Shown: positions 16,933 to 24,190 of the stretch, in pieces
How positions within the stretch are numbered: the stretch's first letter is position 1
How the letters are laid out: every line of letters begins with the position of its first letter
Assembly: GCF_002102255.1 (NCBI RefSeq)
Contig: NZ_LQPH01000145.1
Span: forward strand, 1-45,865
Direction: 5' to 3'
Length of the DNA stretch: 45,865 nt
Source: Mycobacterium nebraskense
GTDB taxonomy: Bacteria > Actinomycetota > Actinomycetes > Mycobacteriales > Mycobacteriaceae
The notes under the pieces: model-generated
The model's input: only the letters and a program-made list of their open reading frames with translations
What the model was told of the DNA's origin: nothing
Databases searched by the model: none
Program-made: the position numbers and the translations under genes

Positions 16933-19700
16933 CCATGTTCGCCCGCCCGGCCCACCTGGCCGAGGCGGCCGCCTCCGAATCCACAGCGCCCCGCGCCGCC
17001 GACGCGGCGCCGGTCAAACGCCCCCCGACCTGGTCGCTGAGCAACTGGCCGGTCGGCTGGAAAGTTCTGGCGATTGTGCTGGTCCCGCTGATTTTGGCGA
17101 CGGTCTTCGGGGTGCTGCGCATCCACGGCGCCATGGCCAACTCGGCGGGTCTGCGGCTGGCCGCCACCCGCGCCGACGTGGTCCCGGTGATCACCAAGTA
17201 CATGTCGGCGCTGGATGTCGCACTGCTGGCGGGCAGCACCGGACGCGACGTCGAGGGGGCCAAGAAGAACTACGAGGCGCGCAAGTACGAATTGCAGACC
17301 CGGCTGGAAGACACCGATGTCAGTGCCGATGTCCGATCGGGAGTGAACAACCTGCTCGACGGCGGTCAGATGCTGGTGAACAAGGCGACCGACAACGGCC
17401 TCGGTTTGCGGGAGCGGGTGACCCTCTACGCGCCGGTCCTGTTGACGGCCGAAGACGTCATCAACGCGTCGGTGCGCGTCGACGACGAGAAGATCCGCGC
17501 CCAGGCGCAAGGCCTGAGCCGGGCACTCGGCGCCCGCGGGCAGATGACGATGCAGAAAATCCTGGTCACCCGCGGAGCCGAACTTCCCGAGCCGCAACTG
17601 CGGACCTCGATGGCCACGCTGGCGGGCACCGAACCGTCGACGCTGTTCGGCATGAGCGAGGTCGTCGGCGCCGGTTCGCCCGAAGCCAAGACGCTGCAAC
17701 AGCAGATGGTGAGCCGGATGGCGATCATGTCCGATCCGGCCAGCGTGCTCGTCGACAACGCCGACCTGCTGCGTTCGATCCAGACCACCGACGACATCGC
17801 CGAGCAGGTCATCAAGGACGCCACCGCGTCGGTGACCAAGTCCGTGCACGCCCAGGCCGCCGACAAGCGCAACGCCGCGATCCTCGACGCCGTCCTGGTG
17901 CTGTCCGCCATCGTCATCGCGCTGGTCGTCGTGCTGCTGGTCGCGCGCGCCCTGGTGCGGCCGCTGCGCGTCCTGCGCGACGGCGCCCTCAAGGTGGCCC
18001 ACACCGACCTCGAGAAGGAGATCGCCCAGGTCAAGGCGGGCGGCGCCGAGCCGACGCCGCAGCCGCTGCCGGTCTACACCACCGAGGAGATCGGCCAGGT
18101 GGCGCACGCGGTCGACGAACTGCACACCCAGGCCCTGCTGCTCGCCGGCGACGAGGCCCGGTTGCGGCTGCTGGTCAACGACATGTTCGAGACCATGTCG
18201 CGGCGCAGCCGCTCGCTGGTCGACCAGCAGCTGTCGTTGATCGACCGGCTGGAGCGCAACGAGGAGGATCCCGAACGCCTGGACAGCCTGTTCCGGCTGG
18301 ACCACCTCGCGGCCCGGCTGCGCCGTAACAGCGCCAACCTGCTGGTGCTGGCGGGCGCGCAGCTCGCCCGCGACCAGCGCGACCCGGTGCCGCTGTCGAC
18401 CGTGCTCAACGCCGCGGTGTCCGAGGTCGAGGACTACCGCCGCGTCGAAATCGCCGGGCTGCCCGACAACAGCACGCTGATCGGCGCGGCGGCGGGCGGC
18501 GCCATCCATCTGTTCGCCGAGCTGATCGACAACGCCCTGCGCTACTCGCCGCCCTCGACGCCCGTGCGGGTTTCGGCGGCCCGCGGCGGCCCAGATCCTC
18601 AAGGGGGAGTCGTGGTGCGGATCGCCGACTCCGGCCTGGGAATGAACGACACCGATCGGCGCATGGCCAACATGCGGCTGCAGGCCGGGGGCGAGGTCAG
18701 CCCCGACAACGCCCGCCACATGGGCCTGTTCGTGGTCGGCCGGATCGCGGCCCGGCACGGCATGCGGGTGGGGCTGCGCGGCCCGGCGGCCAACGAGGCG
18801 GGATCCGGCACCACCGCCGAGATCTACCTGCCCCCGACCATCCTCGAGGGCTCGGCCGCGGCTCAGCCGGCCCGAGTTGCCCGGATCCGGGCGGTTTCGT
18901 CGCCCAAGGCGCAACTCGCCGCCGCGGTCCCCGCGCCGGAAGCCGAAGAAAGCAAGCTCGAGCCGGCGGCCCAGGACTCCGCGCCCTCGATCGCGTTGCT
19001 GCCGCGCCGCAATCCCGGCTCCAGCGGCATCACCGAGGTGCCCGCCCAACCCGTCGAAGAGCAGCCCCAGCGGCAGCGGCGCGAACTGCCCACCCCGTGG
19101 TGGGAGAGCGGGACCCCGGAGCCGGAGGCCCAGCCGGAGCCGACGAAACCCGCGCCGGCGCGGGCGGCGTCGGACACGTCGGCGTTCTTCGCCGCGCGGT
19201 CGCGGGAGGCCGACAAGCCGGCGACCCCGTCCCCGAGCGAGCCGTCGATCCCGGCCGCCACCAAGAGCGCGGCCACCCCGGACGACGACGACGTGATCTA
19301 TCGGCGGATGCTGTCGGAGATGCTGGGCGATCCGCACGACTTGGTCAACAGCCCCGACCTGGACTGGCAATCGGTGTGGGACCGCGGTTGGACGCTGGCC
19401 GCCGCCGCCGAGGACAAGCCCGTCGAGTCGCGCACCGCCGAGCACGGCTTGCCGGTCCGCACGCCCGGCGCCCGGCTCGTCCCCGGCGCGGCCAACGGGA
19501 CGGGCCTGCCCGAACAGGACGAGCCGGCCGAGGAGGGCCAAGGTTCCAACGGCGGCTTCCACTCCGCCCGCGAGCCGCAGCACGCGGCCGCGGCGCGCGA
19601 TCCCGAGGCGGTTCGCGCCTCCTTCAGTAGTCACTTCGGCGGGGTGCGCACCGGCCGGTCGCACGCCCGCGACACGAGTCAAGGGTCCGATGAGGAATGA
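16929..19700 (+). CDS. mfpE: MfpE, conservon sensor histidine kinase
   Basis: A 923-residue orthologue of Rv3365c and the CvnA-type sensor of the Mfp conservon. Layout: cytoplasmic N-terminus, TM helix at about 44-66, an extracytoplasmic nitrate/nitrite-sensing-like helical domain, TM helix at about 318-342, HAMP-like linker, dimerisation helices with a candidate phospho-acceptor His459 (LDHLAARLRRN), and a HATPase domain with N-box ELIDNALRYSPP near 531, G1 DSGLGMND near 567 and G2 near 601. From about 638 the protein is a Pro/Ala/Glu-rich, probably disordered tail. Such kinases signal to the downstream roadblock and GTPase proteins rather than to a response regulator, and none is encoded here. 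The start is GTG 16929 (GTGA overlap); ATG 16935 is an alternative two codons later. Confidence 0.88.
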   Translation: MTMFARPAHLAEAAASESTAPRAADAAPVKRPPTWSLSNWPVGWKVLAIVLVPLILATVFGVLRIHGAMANSAGLRLAATRADVVPVITKYMSALDVALLAGSTGRDVEGAKKNYEARKYELQTRLEDTDVSADVRSGVNNLLDGGQMLVNKATDNGLGLRERVTLYAPVLLTAEDVINASVRVDDEKIRAQAQGLSRALGARGQMTMQKILVTRGAELPEPQLRTSMATLAGTEPSTLFGMSEVVGAGSPEAKTLQQQMVSRMAIMSDPASVLVDNADLLRSIQTTDDIAEQVIKDATASVTKSVHAQAADKRNAAILDAVLVLSAIVIALVVVLLVARALVRPLRVLRDGALKVAHTDLEKEIAQVKAGGAEPTPQPLPVYTTEEIGQVAHAVDELHTQALLLAGDEARLRLLVNDMFETMSRRSRSLVDQQLSLIDRLERNEEDPERLDSLFRLDHLAARLRRNSANLLVLAGAQLARDQRDPVPLSTVLNAAVSEVEDYRRVEIAGLPDNSTLIGAAAGGAIHLFAELIDNALRYSPPSTPVRVSAARGGPDPQGGVVVRIADSGLGMNDTDRRMANMRLQAGGEVSPDNARHMGLFVVGRIAARHGMRVGLRGPAANEAGSGTTAEIYLPPTILEGSAAAQPARVARIRAVSSPKAQLAAAVPAPEAEESKLEPAAQDSAPSIALLPRRNPGSSGITEVPAQPVEEQPQRQRRELPTPWWESGTPEPEAQPEPTKPAPARAASDTSAFFAARSREADKPATPSPSEPSIPAATKSAATPDDDDVIYRRMLSEMLGDPHDLVNSPDLDWQSVWDRGWTLAAAAEDKPVESRTAEHGLPVRTPGARLVPGAANGTGLPEQDEPAEEGQGSNGGFHSAREPQHAAAARDPEAVRASFSSHFGGVRTGRSHARDTSQGSDEE

Positions 19701-20095
19701 CTTCACCTGGTAACTCGCTGGATTGGCTGGTGACGCGGTTCGCCCGCGAGGTCCCCGGCGTGGCACACGCCTTGCTGGTCTCCGTCGACGGGCTGCCCAT
19801 CGCCGCCAGCGAGCATCTCCCGCGCGAGCGCGCCGACCAGCTGGCCGCGGTCGCCTCCGGCCTGGCCAGCCTCGCGACCGGCGCCGCGCAGCTGTTCGAG
19901 GGCGGCCAAGTGCTGCAGTCGGTGGTCGAGATGCAGCACGGCTATCTGCTGCTGATGCGCGTCGGCGACGGCTCCCATCTGGCCACGCTGGCCACGTCGT
20001 CGTGCGACATCGGTCAGATCGGCTACGAGATGGCCATCCTGGTCGAGCGGGTCGGGGGCGTGGTGCAGTCCACCCGCCGGTCCTCTGTCTCGTGA
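19697..20095 (+). CDS. mfpD: MfpD, roadblock/LC7 protein
   Basis: A 132-residue roadblock/LC7-domain protein, orthologue of Rv3364c and CvnB-like. The family N-terminus LDWLVTRFAREVPGVAHALLVSVDGLPIAAS is largely recognisable across its first 45 residues, followed by the conserved ADQLAAVASGLASLA. In bacteria these proteins bind small Ras-like GTPases and act as regulators or GTPase-activating partners. The ATG overlaps the mfpE stop as ATGA, so translation is coupled. Its likely partner is the GTPase MfpB two genes downstream. Confidence 0.9.
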   Translation: MTSPGNSLDWLVTRFAREVPGVAHALLVSVDGLPIAASEHLPRERADQLAAVASGLASLATGAAQLFEGGQVLQSVVEMQHGYLLLMRVGDGSHLATLATSSCDIGQIGYEMAILVERVGGVVQSTRRSSVS

Positions 20096-20101
20096 GCCGC
20101 G

Positions 20102-20476
20102 ATGGACGAACGCGAACCCCGGCCGACCGCCCGTAAAGGGAACCTGGTCCGCCCGTACACCCTGACGTCCGGACGGACCGGCACCGACGTCGACCTTCCC
20201 GTGGAAGCGCCGATTCAGACGTTGCAGGCCGGCCTGGCCCACCGGTGGCCACCCGACGATGCGAAAGGCAAGATCATCCAATTGTGCGTCGGCAGTCCGT
20301 CGGTCGCGGAAATCTCTGCCCGGCTGGATCTGCCGCTCGGCGTCACGCGCGTCCTGGTCGGCGATCTGGTTTTGTCCGGCTACCTTCGGGTGCACAGGAC
20401 GTTGTCCGAGCGTTCGACCTCCGATGAGCGCCACGAACTGATAGGAAGGACCCTGCGTGGCCTTAAGGCACTCTGA
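20102..20476 (+). CDS. mfpC: MfpC, DUF742 protein
   Basis: A 124-residue DUF742 protein, orthologue of Rv3363c and CvnC-like. The N-terminal RPYTLTSGRTG motif and the central helix-turn-helix-like LPLGVTRVLVGDLVLSGYL stretch are family hallmarks. Its molecular role is unclear; conservon DUF742 proteins interact with the kinase and roadblock components. It begins six bases after mfpD ends, and its last 20 bases overlap mfpB in another frame. Confidence 0.88.
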   Translation: MDEREPRPTARKGNLVRPYTLTSGRTGTDVDLPVEAPIQTLQAGLAHRWPPDDAKGKIIQLCVGSPSVAEISARLDLPLGVTRVLVGDLVLSGYLRVHRTLSERSTSDERHELIGRTLRGLKAL

Positions 20477-21053
20477 GGCGCAGCCCGAGGCGTCCTCCGA
20501 CTCCGCCCACGCGTCGACGAAGATCGTCATCGCGGGCGGATTCGGTGCGGGCAAGACGACGTTCGTCGGGGCGGTGTCGGAAATCATGCCGTTGCGCACC
20601 GAGGCGATGCTCACCGACGCCTCGACCGCCGTCGACGCGCTGGAGGCCACCCCGGACAAGCGGACCACCACCGTCGCGATGGACTTCGGCCGGATCACGC
20701 TGGACGAGGACCTGGTGCTCTACCTGTTCGGCACGCCCGGCCAGCGGCGGTTCTGGTTCATGTGGGACGACCTGGTCCGCGGCGCCATCGGGGCGATCGT
20801 ACTGGTGGACTGCCGGCGCCTGGAGGACAGCTTCGCCGCGGTCGACTTCTTCGAGCACCGCAATCTGCCGTTCCTGGTCGCGGTCAACGAGTTCGACGGC
20901 GCGCCGCGCTACCCCGTTGCGGAGGTGCGCGAGGCGCTCACCCTGCCCGCGCACATCCCGGTGATCGCCGTCGACGCCCGGGACCGCCGGTCGGCGACCG
21001 ACGCACTGATCGCGGTCAGCGAATACGCCCTGGCCAGCCTGACGGCCAATTGA
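20457..21053 (+). CDS. mfpB: MfpB, conservon small GTPase
   Basis: A 198-residue Ras-like GTPase of the conservon (CvnD) type, orthologue of Rv3362c. The P-loop GGFGAGKTT is at residues 27-35, the G3 motif appears as FGTPGQ, and the G4 motif is NEFD rather than NKxD, a usual variant in this family. In mycobacteria MfpB is reported to work with MfpA, its GTP state affecting how MfpA protects or inhibits DNA gyrase and thereby fluoroquinolone susceptibility. GTG 20457 is supported by AGGAAGGA at 20443-20450. It overlaps mfpC by 20 bases and mfpA by 4. Confidence 0.9.
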   Translation: MALRHSEAQPEASSDSAHASTKIVIAGGFGAGKTTFVGAVSEIMPLRTEAMLTDASTAVDALEATPDKRTTTVAMDFGRITLDEDLVLYLFGTPGQRRFWFMWDDLVRGAIGAIVLVDCRRLEDSFAAVDFFEHRNLPFLVAVNEFDGAPRYPVAEVREALTLPAHIPVIAVDARDRRSATDALIAVSEYALASLTAN

Positions 21054-21601
21054 CCACGCGGTGGGTCGATCGGGACTTTGAAGGCCACGATTACACCGAC
21101 GAGGACCTCAGCCGGCTGGACACCGAACGGGTCGTGTTCGACGGGTGCATCTTCAACGGTGCCAACCTGGCTGAGTCGCAACATCGGGGGTCGGCGTTCC
21201 GCAATTGCACGTTCCAGCGGACGTCCTTGTGGCACAGCACGTTCGCGCAGTGCAGCATGCTGGGCTCGGTCTTCGTGCAGTGCCGGATGCGGCCGATCAC
21301 CTTCGACGAGGTGGACTTCACGCTCGCGGTGCTCGGCGGTAACGACCTGCGCGGCGTCGACTTGAGCGGCTGCCGGTTGCGGGAGGCCTCCCTGGTGGAG
21401 GCCGACCTGCGCAAGGCGGTGTTGCGCGGCGCCGACCTGTCCGGCGCGCGGGCGACGGGCGCCCGGCTGGACGACGCCGACCTGCGCGGCGCGACAGTGG
21501 ATCCCTCGTTGTGGAGAACCGCCTCGCTGGCGGGCGCCCGCGTCGACGTCGGCCAGGCGGTGGCCTTCGCGGCGGCTCAAGGCTTGCGCCTCGACGGCTG
21601 A
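21050..21601 (+). CDS. mfpA: MfpA, pentapeptide-repeat DNA-mimic gyrase regulator
   Basis: A 183-residue pentapeptide-repeat protein, the same length as Rv3361c. MfpA folds as a right-handed beta-helix dimer shaped and charged like B-DNA; it binds DNA gyrase and is linked to fluoroquinolone resistance. The A(D/N)LxX-type repeats run through most of the protein, e.g. GANLAESQHRGSAFRN near residue 36 and GADLSGARATGARLDDADL near 128. The start is TTG 21050, overlapping the mfpB TGA as TTGA; no ATG or GTG fits in frame at the N-terminus. The rare start plus overlap implies MfpA output is tied to MfpB translation. It ends 17 bases from a convergent transporter gene. Confidence 0.92.
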   Translation: MTTRWVDRDFEGHDYTDEDLSRLDTERVVFDGCIFNGANLAESQHRGSAFRNCTFQRTSLWHSTFAQCSMLGSVFVQCRMRPITFDEVDFTLAVLGGNDLRGVDLSGCRLREASLVEADLRKAVLRGADLSGARATGARLDDADLRGATVDPSLWRTASLAGARVDVGQAVAFAAAQGLRLDG

Positions 21602-21618
21602 TCCCCCAGGTGCTCGGC

Positions 21619-24174
21619 TCAGTGCTTGAGCCGGATGCGCCACCGCACCAGGCCCGCATAGCCGATCGACAACGCCGCGAGCATGCCCATGTCGAACAAC
21701 CAGGCGGCGGGCGTGTGCTGGAAGTGGCTGTCCCGCGGGCTTTGCGGGCCGGGCGCCACCGTCCACAAATCGACCGTCGACGCCTGCGCGGCGTAACCCC
21801 ACCGCGAGGGCACGGCCCAGGACAGCTGGTCGAGGAAGATCCGGTTGGTGACCGGCACCATCCCGCCGGACAGCACCATCTGCATCATGAGCGACACCAC
21901 CAGCAGCGGCATGATCTGCTCGCTGGAGCGCGCCAGCGCCGACAGCAGCATGCCCAGCATCGCGGCGGCCACGCACGTGGCCGCGACGGCGACGAACAGC
22001 TCGAGCGTCGCGTTGCCGAGCAGCACGGCCGGCCGCTTCGGCGTGCCCTTGCCCACGACCACGATGGCGGTGGCGATCGCCGCCTGGACCACGGCGAACA
22101 CGCAGAACACGGCGATCTTGGCCAGCAGGTACGCCGTGGTCGACAGCCCGACCGCCTGTTCGCGCCGGAAGATCGGTCGCTCGCCGATGAGGTCGCGGAT
22201 CGTCAGCGCGGTGCCCATGAACGCCGCGGCCATGGTGAGCAGGGTCAGGATTGTCCCGGCTTCGCCGGCCGAATCGCTCGTCGGATCGGCGTAGCCGAAA
22301 CCGGCGTGACCGGGAACGGTCAGCGACAGCGCACCCATGACGAACGGCAGCAGCGCAAGGAACACGAAGTAGGCACGGTCGGAGACGACCAGGCGAACCT
22401 GGCGGCGGGCGACGGTGGAGAACTGCTGGCGCATGCTGGTGCTTGGTGCGACGCCCAGATCGGCCGGCGCCTCCGTCTCCACCGGCGGCGGGGGTTTGTT
22501 CTGCGCCAGGAAGCGGCGGTTGGCCTCGTCGGGGTCGGCGCCCACCTTCGCGAAAATCTGTGCCCAGTTGGTGGTGCCCATGACCGCCCCGATCTGGTCG
22601 GGCGGCCCCAGAAAGGCCGTCTTGCCGCCGGGCGCCATCAGCAGCACCTGGTCGCAGACGTCGAGGTAGGTCAGCGAGTGGGTGACCACCAACACCACCC
22701 GGCCGGCGTCGGCCAGCTGGCGCAGCATCGTCATCACCTGCAGGTCCAGCGCCGGGTCCAGGCCGGAGGTCGGCTCGTCGAGGATCAGTAGCGACGGCCC
22801 GGTGAGCAGCTCGAGTGCCACCGAGGCGCGCTTGCGCTGCCCGCCGGAGAGCTTGTCGACCCGGGTGTCCGCGTGCTGCGTCAGCCCCAGTTCGTCGAGC
22901 ACCTGAGCGACGACCTCTTCCCGGTCGGCCTTGGATGTGTCGGGCGGCAGCCGCAGCTCGGCCGCGTAGCCGAGCGCCTGGTTGACCGTGAGCTGGCGGT
23001 GCACGACGTCGTCCTGGGGGACCATCCCGATCCGGGTGCGCAGCGACGCGTACTCGGTGTGGATGTTGTGGCCCTCGAACGTGACCGCTCCCGAGGTCGG
23101 GGTGGCGTACCCGGCGATCAGCCGCGACAGCGTGGTCTTGCCCGCGCCGGACCCGCCGATGAGGGCGGTCAGCGTGCCCGGACGGGCCGTCATCGAGATC
23201 TTCTCGAGGAGGTTCTTGCCGTTGACGCTGAAGTCGACGCCGCGCACCTCCAGGCCACCGGTGCGCGCCGCCGCCTCCTGGCGGCGGACCAGGATGCCGC
23301 CGGAGAACACCAGGTCGACGTTGCCGATGGTCACCACGTCGCCCTCGGACAGCACCGCCGACGTGGCCTTGACCCCGTTGATGAACGTGCCGTTGATGCT
23401 GTTGGCGTCGCGGATCTCCGGGCCCGCCGGCGTCGGGGTCAGGAACGCGTGATGGCGTGACGCCAGCACGTCATGGATGACGATGTCGTTGTCGAGCGCG
23501 CGACCGATCCAGGCGGGCCGTCCGGGTCGATCGGTCACCCGCTCGGAATCGGGGCCCAGGTTCTTCACCCGCGTCGTCGGGAACTCCGCCACCTGGCCGC
23601 TCACCCCGATCCGGGTCGGCGCGTTCAGTTCGGGCGGCCCGCCCGACTGCGGTACCGATCGGGTCGCGGCGTCCGGCCGGACGATCGGGACGGCGGTGGT
23701 GCGGTGCGGGCCCTCCCACGGGTGCGGGTGCGGCGGCTGGGCCGGGGGTTGCCGCGGCGGGGCCGGTGGTCGCGGGCCGATCGGCTGCGCGCGCTGGGCG
23801 TCGCTGGGCGGCGTGATGACCGGGATCGACTCCGTGGTCGGCGGGAGCATGCCCACGGTCCCGGTGTGGTGGCCGATCTCGAAGGTGATTCGGGGGCCGT
23901 CGGGCTTGCCGATGTTGATGGTCTGGCCGTCCTCGATATCGACCAGGGGCACCCGCTGGCCGTCGACGTAAACCCCGTTCAGCGAATTGTTGTCCAGCGC
24001 AATCCATTTGCCGCGATCGAAGCGCAGCAGCAGGTGCGCGCGGGCGATCAGTGGGTGCGCGACCCGCAGGTCCGCGCGCAGGTCGCTTCCGACGACCACG
24101 TCGCGGCCGGCCGCGAAACTTCCCTTCGATCGGTCGGATCGAACAGTCAGCACGGGCTCCGCTGCTTGAGTCAT
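21619..24174 (-). CDS. FHA-FHA-ABC transporter, downstream tandem copy (Rv1747-like)
   Basis: An 851-residue ABC half-transporter with two N-terminal FHA domains, like M. tuberculosis Rv1747, an exporter regulated by the Ser/Thr kinase PknF and linked to cell-wall lipid/PIM export. Order: FHA1 (about 1-100), Pro-rich linker, FHA2 (about 205-290, with intact GR, SRHH and NG), ABC domain with Walker A GGSGAGKTT near 339-347 and signature LSGGQRKR, and a C-terminal six-TM ABC-2-type permease. FHA1 has Ser30 and Ala44 where the upstream copy has Arg30 and Ser44, two residues that normally contact phosphothreonine, so FHA1 here is probably degenerate. It lies 16 bases after its paralogue, in one operon. 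No kinase gene is adjacent. Confidence 0.88.
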   Translation of the reverse strand: MTQAAEPVLTVRSDRSKGSFAAGRDVVVGSDLRADLRVAHPLIARAHLLLRFDRGKWIALDNNSLNGVYVDGQRVPLVDIEDGQTINIGKPDGPRITFEIGHHTGTVGMLPPTTESIPVITPPSDAQRAQPIGPRPPAPPRQPPAQPPHPHPWEGPHRTTAVPIVRPDAATRSVPQSGGPPELNAPTRIGVSGQVAEFPTTRVKNLGPDSERVTDRPGRPAWIGRALDNDIVIHDVLASRHHAFLTPTPAGPEIRDANSINGTFINGVKATSAVLSEGDVVTIGNVDLVFSGGILVRRQEAAARTGGLEVRGVDFSVNGKNLLEKISMTARPGTLTALIGGSGAGKTTLSRLIAGYATPTSGAVTFEGHNIHTEYASLRTRIGMVPQDDVVHRQLTVNQALGYAAELRLPPDTSKADREEVVAQVLDELGLTQHADTRVDKLSGGQRKRASVALELLTGPSLLILDEPTSGLDPALDLQVMTMLRQLADAGRVVLVVTHSLTYLDVCDQVLLMAPGGKTAFLGPPDQIGAVMGTTNWAQIFAKVGADPDEANRRFLAQNKPPPPVETEAPADLGVAPSTSMRQQFSTVARRQVRLVVSDRAYFVFLALLPFVMGALSLTVPGHAGFGYADPTSDSAGEAGTILTLLTMAAAFMGTALTIRDLIGERPIFRREQAVGLSTTAYLLAKIAVFCVFAVVQAAIATAIVVVGKGTPKRPAVLLGNATLELFVAVAATCVAAAMLGMLLSALARSSEQIMPLLVVSLMMQMVLSGGMVPVTNRIFLDQLSWAVPSRWGYAAQASTVDLWTVAPGPQSPRDSHFQHTPAAWLFDMGMLAALSIGYAGLVRWRIRLKH

Positions 24175-24190
24175 CGGATCGGCCGCAAGC

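Noticed and set aside
16788..20252. Open frame of 1154 codons on the minus strand across mfpE-mfpB
   Set aside because: It is antisense to well-recognised genes, Arg/Gly/His-rich, with no domain or start signal; it arises from GC-rich codon periodicity.
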